DNA of 32,771 nt from Bacteroidota bacterium (GTDB lineage Bacteria; Bacteroidota; Bacteroidia; UKL13-3), in assembly GCA_947481365.1 (NCBI GenBank), contig CANKGI010000005.1:1-32771 (forward strand). Direction: 5' to 3'. The translations under genes were made by a program, and so were the position numbers. The number at the start of each line of letters is the position of its first letter. Positions within the stretch are counted from its first letter, which is position 1. Below the pieces are notes generated by a model. It ran no database searches and had not been told where the DNA came from. It worked only from the letters and a program-made list of their open reading frames with translations. Below are positions 7,852 through 16,157 of this stretch, piece after piece.

Positions 7852-9915
7852 TCAATTATTGTTTGGTAAATATGAATATTTTTTACCAAGCTCAAGTTGT
7901 GTTTGCAAAAAATTATTTGGGTATTCAACTTTTACATCAACCATTTTATCACCGTTCATCACTGGTGTTAACTTAGGTTGAATAAATCCTTTGTATGGTG
8001 CAACATTTAATTTAGCAAAACGATCTTTCACTTCTTTCAATAAATCTTGATCAACTTTTACTCCGTAACCTTCAACTAAAGCAGTTGCTGCAGCATAATC
8101 ACCTTCTGATTTTATTCGTTGAATTTCTTTAAGCAAAGCACCAAAAAGTTCTCTGAGTTTATCGTAGTTATTTATTTTCACAAATGTTTTTCCGTCTTTC
8201 TTCACAAACTCTATCACGTTATCTTTCTTACCCATTTCGTATGCCCATTTTGCATTAAGCTGACGATTTCTCATGTGTGCTTCTTCTAAATTTTCGCCAA
8301 TTTTCAAACGTGTTAATTGTGTAATCAAACCATTGCGTATGTAATTTTCAAATTCGGTTTTACCCACTTCAAGCGAAGGCATCACGCCCATTTCAACAAG
8401 CTTCGGATCGAGTATATAATATAGCGCAACCAAATCAGCACGTGCTTCTTCCAAAGTGCTTGCATAATTTTTTAATGTTTGATCGGGATCACCTATTCCT
8501 TTGTTAATTTTTCCTGAAGCATGTCCGATAACCTCATGCATATCGGTATGTAAATCTCCGGCAAGTGAGCCAAAATCGGTATTGCGTTTTATTTCTTCCT
8601 CGGTTAAAGCAAATTCTTTAAGCATCGGACTTTTTGCAGCAACCACATTATACGAGTGAACAACATTTCCGAGTGAAACAGATTTTGAACCATGTTTCTG
8701 ACGAACCCAATTTGAGTTTGGAAGATTGATTCCGATTGGTGTTGATTGTGCACTGGCACCTGCTTCCTGAACAACAGTAATTACTTTGGCTGTAATTCCT
8801 TTTACAGTTTCTTTCTTGTGCTCTTTCATGATTGGAGAATGGTCTTCAAACCACTGTGCTTCATCGGCAATTTTTTTAATACGTTTGGTAGCTTCCATAT
8901 CTCTGATCGAAACAACCGATTCGTATGTTGCACGTTTTCCTATGGCATCATCGTATACTTCAATAAATCCATTAACCACATCAATTCTCGAATCAACATC
9001 AGCAACCCATGCAATGTTGTATTCATCCCATTTTTTTAAATCGCCTGTTTTATAAAACTCAACAAGCAATAGAAGTGCCTGTTTTTGTTTGTCGTTTTCG
9101 GCAACGGTAATGGCTTTCTCTAACCAAAAAACAATTTTCTCAATTGCATTTGAATACATCCCTCCAACTTTCCAAACCTTCTCTTCAATTTTATTATTTT
9201 GTTTCAAAAGTTTCGAATTCAATCCCCATGAAACCGATTCAAAATCATCTTTCTTAGTTAATGCTGCGTAATAATCTTCCACTTCTTTTTGCGATACGCC
9301 TTCGTAAAAATTATTTGCCGAAGCCTTAACATTATCAATACCTGGAGCGAGGTTAACTTTTTTCACATCAATGTTTGCATCAAAAATAACTGGCTTCATT
9401 AAAGCTAAAAATTCATCCACCGATTTTCCATCGAGTGGAAGATTCTTTGCATCAGCACTTTTTACCAAACCCTTAAAATATTCGAAACTGCACTCGGGTA
9501 CAAATTTGATATTTGAATAATGATGATGAACTCCGTTTGAAAAGAAAAAGCGCTTCGCATATTCTTCAAATTTTGTCCACTCGGCATCATTTGCATCATG
9601 CTTAGTATTTGATTCGTAAATGGCTTCAATTGTTCTGCGAACTATTAAATTGTTTTTATTGTTTTGATCATAAATAATATCACGACCACAATTTGCTGCT
9701 TCGTATAAATAATAACTGAGTTCCTTTTGCTGAGGAGTAAGCTCTTCAAAGCCCGGAATCTCGTAACGTAAAACTTGCAAATCGGCAAATCGATCGCATT
9801 CTACTTCAAAATTGGATGCCCCTTCACCTGCTTTAGTTTTGTGATCACTTTTGCAACTATACATCATTGTTGTTGCACCAATTGCTGTTATCATCATGAT
9901 TTTTGAAATTTTCAT
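7852..9915 (-). CDS. Dipeptidyl peptidase III (peptidase family M49), predicted lipoprotein
   Basis: Zinc motif HEVIGH plus EEARAD. N-terminus MKISKIMMITAIGATTMMYSC resembles a lipobox. The track ORF extends to 9942; the start at 9915 fits the signal peptide better. Confidence 0.92.
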   Translation of the reverse strand: MKISKIMMITAIGATTMMYSCKSDHKTKAGEGASNFEVECDRFADLQVLRYEIPGFEELTPQQKELSYYLYEAANCGRDIIYDQNNKNNLIVRRTIEAIYESNTKHDANDAEWTKFEEYAKRFFFSNGVHHHYSNIKFVPECSFEYFKGLVKSADAKNLPLDGKSVDEFLALMKPVIFDANIDVKKVNLAPGIDNVKASANNFYEGVSQKEVEDYYAALTKKDDFESVSWGLNSKLLKQNNKIEEKVWKVGGMYSNAIEKIVFWLEKAITVAENDKQKQALLLLVEFYKTGDLKKWDEYNIAWVADVDSRIDVVNGFIEVYDDAIGKRATYESVVSIRDMEATKRIKKIADEAQWFEDHSPIMKEHKKETVKGITAKVITVVQEAGASAQSTPIGINLPNSNWVRQKHGSKSVSLGNVVHSYNVVAAKSPMLKEFALTEEEIKRNTDFGSLAGDLHTDMHEVIGHASGKINKGIGDPDQTLKNYASTLEEARADLVALYYILDPKLVEMGVMPSLEVGKTEFENYIRNGLITQLTRLKIGENLEEAHMRNRQLNAKWAYEMGKKDNVIEFVKKDGKTFVKINNYDKLRELFGALLKEIQRIKSEGDYAAATALVEGYGVKVDQDLLKEVKDRFAKLNVAPYKGFIQPKLTPVMNGDKMVDVKVEYPNNFLQTQLELGKKYSYLPNNN

Positions 9916-10012
9916 ATTGTATGATTTTTTTAATTTTCGCATAGCAAAACAACATCATAATAGCTGTAATTCAAAATAGCAGTAGTTTCAATTAAAGAAA
10001 TATGTTTGCGAT

Positions 10013-10786
10013 GTGAATGATGAAAACCTAAAATCTTTCCTGAATAGCAGAGTTAAAATGTATAATCGTGTTTCGTTTATCGATAATGATCCGATTTGTA
10101 TTCCGCATCTCTTTACTAAAAAACAAGACATTGAAATCATGGGATTTTTTGCTGCCGTTTTTGCATGGGGACAACGCGTAACCATTATCAATAAATGTAA
10201 AGAGTTGATAGAAAGAATGGATAAATCACCGCATGATTTTGTGTTGAATCACTCGTCAAAAGATTTAAAAAATTTGATTGGTTTTAAGCACCGTACTTTT
10301 AACGACACTGATTTGTTGTATTTTATTTTCTTTTTCAAACAATGGTATTCAAAACACAAATCACTCGAAGAAGCATTTTCTAATCATATTTTACCAAAAG
10401 ATAAAACTGTTGAAAATGGTTTGATTGGTTTTAGAAATACTTTTTTTTCGTTTGATGATGTTCCTCAAAGAACATTCAAACATGTTTCGTCACCGCTTCA
10501 AAATTCGGCATGTAAGAGAATCAATATGTATTTGAGGTGGATGGTTAGAAAAGACAATTGTGGCGTTGATTTTGGTTTGTGGAACAACATTAAACCATCA
10601 CAATTAATTTGTCCGCTCGACTTACATGTTCATCGAGTTGCACTTAAGTTAAATATATTAGAACGAGAACAAAGCGATTGGAAAGCAGCAATTGAACTAA
10701 CCGAAAACCTTAGAAAAATGGATGCAAAAGATCCGGTGAAATATGATTTTGCTTTATTTGGTTTAGGTATTGAAGAAAAGTTTTAA
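10013..10786 (+). CDS. TIGR02757 (DUF2400) family protein
   Basis: NRVSFIDNDPICIPHLFTKKQDIEIMGFFAAVFAWGQRVTIINKC...KRINMYLRWMVRKD...LICPLDLHVHRVA. GTG start at 10013. Confidence 0.9.
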   Translation: MNDENLKSFLNSRVKMYNRVSFIDNDPICIPHLFTKKQDIEIMGFFAAVFAWGQRVTIINKCKELIERMDKSPHDFVLNHSSKDLKNLIGFKHRTFNDTDLLYFIFFFKQWYSKHKSLEEAFSNHILPKDKTVENGLIGFRNTFFSFDDVPQRTFKHVSSPLQNSACKRINMYLRWMVRKDNCGVDFGLWNNIKPSQLICPLDLHVHRVALKLNILEREQSDWKAAIELTENLRKMDAKDPVKYDFALFGLGIEEKF

Positions 10787-11040
10787 TCCAATTGTTTTAA
10801 ATGTTTTCTCAATGTAATTGTTTTACTAATTACATGCATAAATAATAGTACAGGCCAAATTATTGCCGATTTGTTGGAGTAATTAATTAAAATCAAACTG
10901 GTGATTACGCCAATATTAAAGGCAGCAACCACAATATAAATAATTTGAAAACTCAAACTGTTTGTTTTTACAATTGATAAAATAATAAAAACCAAAAGTA
11001 AAAGCACCGAAATAATTGAAGTAATATATACAATGTTCAT
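10783..11040 (-). CDS. Small hypothetical membrane protein
   Basis: About three hydrophobic segments. Start probably MNIVYITS (11040); the track ORF goes to 11064. TAAATTTG box upstream on the minus strand. Confidence 0.6.
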   Translation of the reverse strand: MNIVYITSIISVLLLLVFIILSIVKTNSLSFQIIYIVVAAFNIGVITSLILINYSNKSAIIWPVLLFMHVISKTITLRKHLKQLD

Positions 11041-11068
11041 ATTTGCGAAATAAAATCGAATCAAATTT

Positions 11069-12508
11069 ATGCATTACAAAGTATCAATATCAAATCCAAC
11101 TGAACATTTTGTTAAACTCGAATGGACCATCGAATACATTCATCAAGATATGATTCATCTTCAATTACCTGCTTGGCGACCCGGCAGATATGAGCTTCAG
11201 AACTTTGCAAAGAACATCAGGTGTTTTGAAATTAAAGACGAAAAAAATAATTTAGTTCCCTATAAAAAAATAACAAAAGATTGTTGGGAGGTTGATACTA
11301 AAAGCAAAAACAAACTTTTTATATCATACGAATATTATGCAAACCAGTATGATGCCGGGGCTTGTTATGCAGATGAAAACCAACTATACATCAATCCGGT
11401 TCATTGTTTTATGTATGTAGTAGGCAGAATGGATGAGCATTATACAATTGAATTATTAGTCCCTGAAAATTATCAAATTGCTTGTCAATTGCCGATTGAT
11501 GGAAAAGTAATTTCTTCTGAAAATTTTGACGAACTGGCTGATAGTCCTTTCATAGCTAGTGCTACCATACAGCATCATTCTTTTAAAGTTTCCGATACAT
11601 TAATGCACTTCTGGATTCAAGGAGCTCATACACTAGATTTAAAACGTTTGGAAACAGACACCATAAAATACACCCAAAAACAAATTAAAATTTTTGGAGA
11701 ACTTCCGTGCAAGGATTACCATTTTTTATATCATATTTTAGATAAACCTGGCAGACATGGAGTTGAGCATGCCGAGTCAACAGTGATTACTTTAGGAAAA
11801 AATCTGGAGCAATCAGATGAGGATTTTTACAACGATTTGCTTGCTATCAGTTCGCATGAATTATTTCATTTGTGGAATATAAAAAGAATAAGACCTGTTG
11901 AAATGTTGCCTTATGATTTTACAAAAGAAAACTACTCCACGCTTGGATATGTATATGAAGGCGTTACAACTTATTATGGCGATTTGATGCTGCTTAGAAG
12001 CGGTGTTTGGAGTTGGGAGCAATATGGTAAGAGTTTTTCGAACGATTTGAAACGACACGTTGATAACCCTGGACGATTTAATTATTCGGTAGCAGAATCG
12101 TCATTTGATACTTGGCTTGATGGTTATGTAGCGGGAGTTACTGGACGAAAGACATCTATTTACATTGAAGGTATGCTTGCTGCCTTTATTGCCGATGTTT
12201 TAATTATGAAACATTCTGAAAACAAATATTCACTTGATCATGTAATGCATGATTTATATGTGCACTTTTACAAGAATAACAAGGGGTACACCGAATCAGA
12301 CTATAAAGCACTTTTAGAAAAGTACAGTGGCATTTCATTCGATAAATATTTTAAAGACATCATTTGGGGAAAAGGAAATTTTGAAAATTATTTAGAAGAA
12401 ATTTCTGAATATATCGGTTGTTCGATTACATTTGCCCATTATCTGCTAACCAAAAGCGATAAACGCTCAGATACTCATAATGAACGCTTTATAAGATGGT
12501 GCGAATAA
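11069..12508 (+). CDS. Peptidase family M61 (glycyl aminopeptidase-like) metalloprotease
   Basis: HELFHLWNIKRIRP zinc motif followed by YEGVTTYYGDLML; N-terminal LQLPAWRPGRYELQNFAKNI typical of M61_N. No obvious signal peptide. Confidence 0.92.
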   Translation: MHYKVSISNPTEHFVKLEWTIEYIHQDMIHLQLPAWRPGRYELQNFAKNIRCFEIKDEKNNLVPYKKITKDCWEVDTKSKNKLFISYEYYANQYDAGACYADENQLYINPVHCFMYVVGRMDEHYTIELLVPENYQIACQLPIDGKVISSENFDELADSPFIASATIQHHSFKVSDTLMHFWIQGAHTLDLKRLETDTIKYTQKQIKIFGELPCKDYHFLYHILDKPGRHGVEHAESTVITLGKNLEQSDEDFYNDLLAISSHELFHLWNIKRIRPVEMLPYDFTKENYSTLGYVYEGVTTYYGDLMLLRSGVWSWEQYGKSFSNDLKRHVDNPGRFNYSVAESSFDTWLDGYVAGVTGRKTSIYIEGMLAAFIADVLIMKHSENKYSLDHVMHDLYVHFYKNNKGYTESDYKALLEKYSGISFDKYFKDIIWGKGNFENYLEEISEYIGCSITFAHYLLTKSDKRSDTHNERFIRWCE

Positions 12509-12561
12509 TTGTTACGTATTTTTAAAACATTTCATATTTTCGAAAAAAAAACTAACCCTAC

Positions 12562-13272
12562 ATGCAAAAGTTATATCAGGATTGTGAAGAGTGTGGAGCC
12601 TATAATATTTCAATATTCAGTAACTGCACTCCCGAACAAATGGATAAAATTACTGCATCAAAAACATGCAGTCATTACAAAAAAGGACAACATATTTTTT
12701 ACGTAGACAATATTCCTCTTGGGGTTTACTGTATTTGTAAAGGAATAGTAAAGCTAGTAAAAACCAATAATGACGGTAAAGAACAAATTTTACGCTTTGC
12801 ACAACAAGGCGAATTTTTAGGTTACCGAGCGTTAATTGCTGATGAACCACTTGTTTCAACTGCTATTTGTATCGAAGATACGATTGCGTGTTTTATTCCA
12901 CGCAAACAGTTTATAGAAATTATGGATGAAAACTCATCCGTAAGTAAACACCTTCTAAAATCATTATCACACGAACTTGGCGTTGTGGAAGAACGCGTTC
13001 AAAGTATGGCACAAAAAAGTGTTCGCGAACGTGTTGCCGAAACATTGCTATTTCTTCATGCTACATTCAAATCAGACAGCAAACAAGACGATTCGGTTAT
13101 ATCAATCACTTTACCACGTGAAGATATTGCCAATATTGTAGGCACTGCAACCGAAACGGTGATTCGACTTTTATCAGAATTTAAAACGGTAAAACTAATT
13201 GCTTTTGAAGGAAAAAAAATAAAGATTTTAAATAAAGCAGGGCTCGAAAAAATATCAAACGCCTCTTTATAA
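12562..13272 (+). CDS. Crp/Fnr family transcriptional regulator
   Basis: cNMP-binding fold (KGIVKLVKTNNDGKEQILRFAQQGEFLGYRAL) and C-terminal HTH (LPREDIANIVGTATETVIRLLSEFK). CEEC and further cysteines near the N-terminus. Confidence 0.92.
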   Translation: MQKLYQDCEECGAYNISIFSNCTPEQMDKITASKTCSHYKKGQHIFYVDNIPLGVYCICKGIVKLVKTNNDGKEQILRFAQQGEFLGYRALIADEPLVSTAICIEDTIACFIPRKQFIEIMDENSSVSKHLLKSLSHELGVVEERVQSMAQKSVRERVAETLLFLHATFKSDSKQDDSVISITLPREDIANIVGTATETVIRLLSEFKTVKLIAFEGKKIKILNKAGLEKISNASL

Positions 13273-13310
13273 CATAAAAAAAGCTGATGTCGCCATCAGC
13301 TTTTTTTATG
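13273..13310. terminator. Bidirectional intrinsic terminator between crp-like gene and folE
   Basis: Perfect 17-bp inverted repeat cataaaaaaagctgatg / catcagctttttttatg with loop tcgc, between convergent stops. Confidence 0.9.
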
Positions 13311-13321
13311 CTTAATTTCTG

Positions 13322-13981
13322 CTAACCCATTTGAACATATTTGAGAAATTCTTCTCTAGTCTTTTGATCGATAAATTTTCCTGAATACTCACTGGTTACA
13401 GTTTTACTGGTAATATCTTGTATACCTCGTGAGGCCACACATAAATGATCTGCCTCTATCAATACGGCAACATCATCTGTTTTCAAAACTTCTTTTAATT
13501 CATTGGCAATTTGTACCGTCATTCTCTCTTGAACCTGTGGACGTGCAGCATAATACCTAACAATCCTGTTTAGTTTTGACAAGCCTACAACTTTTCCGTT
13601 GGATATATAAGCCAAATGGGCTCTACCGATAATAGGAACAAAGTGATGCTCGCAATTACTAAAAAATGAAATGTTCTTTTCGACAAGCATTTGCTTGTAC
13701 TGGTATTTGTTTTCGAACAATTTTGCTTTGGGTTTATTCAACGGATTTAATCCTCGAAAAATCTCTTTAACATACATTTTGGCAACACGATGAGGTGTGC
13801 CTTTCAAACTATCATCACTTAAATCCAAACCAAGGATGAGCATTATTTCTTTGAAATGCTTTTCTATAAGTTCTATTTTAATTTCATCGTCTATATCAAA
13901 AGCATCAGCTCTTAATGGGCTTTCAATATTGCCTGTAAAACCGTGATCATCGATCTCTATTATTTCCTTATTTTCCTTCAT
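13322..13981 (-). CDS. folE: GTP cyclohydrolase I
   Basis: GTPHRVAKMYVKEIF, FFSNCEHHFVPIIGRAHLAYI, GLSKLNRIV, RPQVQERMTVQIA and EADHLCVASRG motifs. Start likely ATG at 13981 (MKENKEII); the track ORF starts at 14008. Confidence 0.96.
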   Translation of the reverse strand: MKENKEIIEIDDHGFTGNIESPLRADAFDIDDEIKIELIEKHFKEIMLILGLDLSDDSLKGTPHRVAKMYVKEIFRGLNPLNKPKAKLFENKYQYKQMLVEKNISFFSNCEHHFVPIIGRAHLAYISNGKVVGLSKLNRIVRYYAARPQVQERMTVQIANELKEVLKTDDVAVLIEADHLCVASRGIQDITSKTVTSEYSGKFIDQKTREEFLKYVQMG

Positions 13982-14378
13982 ATTCAGCAAAATTTCTTTC
14001 TGTTTCATAAAGTTTAACTTTAAGTTTAAATGCTTTATCTATTTTGTTATTTATTATTTTCCAAACTACCACCGCCATATTTTCAACTGTTGGATTCAGA
14101 TTTAAAAATTCAATACAATCCATATTCAGATTTTTATGATCAAATCGTTCAACAATTTCACATTCAATCATCTCTTTAAGGATTTTTGTATCTATTACAA
14201 ATCCTGTCTCAGGATCTATTTTACCAGTTATAGTTACAATTAACGTGTAATTATGCCCATGGTAATTTTTGTTATTGCACAAACCAAAAACCTGCTTATT
14301 TTTTTCTTCACTCCAACTTGCAACGTGCAGCCGGTGAGCCGAATTAAACTGACATTTTCTTGAAATTGATACTTCCAT
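13968..14378 (-). CDS. 6-pyruvoyltetrahydropterin synthase / 6-carboxytetrahydropterin synthase (QueD/PTPS) family
   Basis: FNSAHRLH, CNNKNYHGHNY, GFVIDTKILKEMI, FDHKNLNMD, PTVENMAVVVW and YETERNFAEY motifs. TACCTTTG box upstream. Confidence 0.92.
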   Translation of the reverse strand: MEVSISRKCQFNSAHRLHVASWSEEKNKQVFGLCNNKNYHGHNYTLIVTITGKIDPETGFVIDTKILKEMIECEIVERFDHKNLNMDCIEFLNLNPTVENMAVVVWKIINNKIDKAFKLKVKLYETERNFAEYEGK

Positions 14379-14643
14379 TTTAATTTAACAAAGGTATTAG
14401 CATTATAATAAAATACTTACTAATAATGCTTCTGTTGTAAATCACAAACACGTCTTCTTGTAAAAAGTTTTGGCCAAACATTTTGGATTCAACCTCGATT
14501 TCAATAAAAGACATTAAATATTTGATAACAATTTGGCGAAATGAACACAATATAATCAATTGATTTAATGTATCTTAAACAAATATTGACTGCTAAATTC
14601 ATGAATAATAAAAAAACACTTGCTATTCTAATTTAGAAAGGTT

Positions 14644-14651
14644 TAAATTTG
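14644..14651 (+). promoter_or_regulatory. Bacteroidota-type -7 promoter box (TAAATTTG) for the sigma-factor gene
   Basis: TAAATTTG matches TAnnTTTG, with a TTG at 14620-14622, 21 nt upstream. Confidence 0.55.
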
Positions 14652-14680
14652 TTTAACTTTTTAACATATAAGATAAACAA

Positions 14681-15211
14681 ATGACCGCAATTGAATTTAA
14701 AAACAAAGTACATAAAGAAAGTCGTTCGCTAAAAAGCTATGCGTATCAACTTACCAGAAACACTGAAGATTCAAACGATTTGGTACAAGATACGATGCTA
14801 AAAGCATTTACATATCAAGATAAATTTACTGAAGGCACAAATTTGAAGGGATGGTTGTATACCATTATGAAAAATACATTCATCAACAACTACCGGAGAA
14901 TGGTGAAGCGTAACACTTTTATCGACCAAACAGACAACGACTATTATTTAGACAGTTCGAGCTTGTCGGTAAAAAACGATGGCGAAATTCGATTTATGAT
15001 GAAGGATATTGAAAATGCTATAGATTCACTTCCTATAAGCTTGAAAAAACCATTTACCATGAACTTTAAAGGATTTAAATACCATGAAATTTCTGAAATA
15101 TTACACATACCTATTGGAACTGTAAAAACTAGAATTTTTGTAGCCCGCAGACATTTACGCGAACAATTAAGCGGATACGGCAAACATTATGGTTTGGAAA
15201 ACGTAGCCTAA
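14681..15211 (+). CDS. RNA polymerase sigma factor, sigma-70 family (ECF-like)
   Basis: Region 2 (AYQLTRNTEDSNDLVQDTMLKAFTYQDKFTEGTNLKGWLYTIMKNTFINNYRR) and region 4 (LPISLKKPFTMNFKGFKYHEISEILHIPIGTVKTRIFVARRHLREQL). Confidence 0.95.
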   Translation: MTAIEFKNKVHKESRSLKSYAYQLTRNTEDSNDLVQDTMLKAFTYQDKFTEGTNLKGWLYTIMKNTFINNYRRMVKRNTFIDQTDNDYYLDSSSLSVKNDGEIRFMMKDIENAIDSLPISLKKPFTMNFKGFKYHEISEILHIPIGTVKTRIFVARRHLREQLSGYGKHYGLENVA

Positions 15212-15237
15212 AATATTTTCCATTTTATCTAAAAAAG

Positions 15238-15261
15238 AGCGTCAGAAATGATGCTTTTTTT
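15238..15261 (+). terminator. Intrinsic terminator after sigma-factor gene
   Basis: agcgtca-gaaa-tgatgct (one G-U pair) followed by T7. Confidence 0.75.
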
Positions 15262-15326
15262 GTTTTAAATATTTTACGTTTTCATCTAAAAAAATTTGTT
15301 TCTTTGAATAAGAAAATATTTCTCAA

Positions 15327-16154
15327 ATGAAAAAAATAGTTGTAGTTATCCTAACAGTATTCATTAGTCAATTTTGTCGTGCACAATTTGGGTATTTAAA
15401 AAAAGCTGATCTGGAAAAATTTAAAGACACCCGAACAGTAGTTGTTCTTTTTAACGACAGTTCATATAATGCTTCAATAAAATCAGCAGTCGAAAAATAT
15501 TGGAATTTTACCGGAACTATTTTCGCTTACGATACTGGCTTGAAACAATACAACAAACCTGAATTTTCATTTTTGGTGTTCAGTAAAGGAAAAGGCTCAA
15601 AAATAAAAGCCAAAGTGTGTTCAAGTGAACAAGATTTTAACGGCTTGCAGGTTCTGAAAAAATTTAAAAGGCGTGCAACAAAAGATGAATTGGTTGCTCG
15701 CGCTTTTTGTAGCAATAAAATTGATACTGATAATTGGGCAGCCGAAACTATTAGAGGCGTTCAGATGCTTACAAATTATTTTAACTATGCTGTTGAAGCG
15801 AAAGGCGAACTTACTCCATCAAATTATCCATCAGATAAAAGCCAGATGCTAAACAAAAAATTACTTGTTCCCGAAAAAGTATTACTCATGAAAGGGAAAG
15901 AGGATGCTGCTGCAATATTAGACGGTGAAGTTGAAGAGGTTCCTCGCGAGGATATTGAGAAAAATATTGTTAATCAGGATCAATCGTCAATGTATTATTT
16001 CTATTCGTTTGATGAAAAAGATTGCAACAAACTTGTGCTTACATCCGAAAAAAGTGAGTTAATGTATTTCACTACCGACTCACCTGAAAATTGTTCGTGT
16101 GTAGCTAAAGATTTGAAAGCAATGAAGTCGGCAAAAGTGAAAGCAAACAAATAA
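15327..16154 (+). CDS. Hypothetical secreted protein (275 aa)
   Basis: Signal peptide MKKIVVVILTVFISQFCRAQ; no known domain recognised; full-length clean ORF. Confidence 0.75.
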   Translation: MKKIVVVILTVFISQFCRAQFGYLKKADLEKFKDTRTVVVLFNDSSYNASIKSAVEKYWNFTGTIFAYDTGLKQYNKPEFSFLVFSKGKGSKIKAKVCSSEQDFNGLQVLKKFKRRATKDELVARAFCSNKIDTDNWAAETIRGVQMLTNYFNYAVEAKGELTPSNYPSDKSQMLNKKLLVPEKVLLMKGKEDAAAILDGEVEEVPREDIEKNIVNQDQSSMYYFYSFDEKDCNKLVLTSEKSELMYFTTDSPENCSCVAKDLKAMKSAKVKANK

Positions 16155-16157
16155 TTT

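Noticed and set aside
8746-9271. Plus-strand ORFs antisense to the M49 peptidase
   Set aside because: Two overlap each other in different frames and have no protein-like features; M49 on the minus strand is certain.
9988-10191. Minus-strand ORF of 67 aa
   Set aside because: Antisense to the well-supported TIGR02757 gene.
12509-12706. 65-aa ORF as a frameshifted C-terminal remnant (PDZ) of M61
   Set aside because: It overlaps the Crp/Fnr gene in another frame and shows no PDZ-like sequence, so it does not support a frameshifted M61.
14681-16154. Sigma factor plus the secreted 275-aa protein as an ECF/anti-sigma pair
   Set aside because: A terminator separates them and the downstream protein has a signal peptide rather than a TM anti-sigma architecture.
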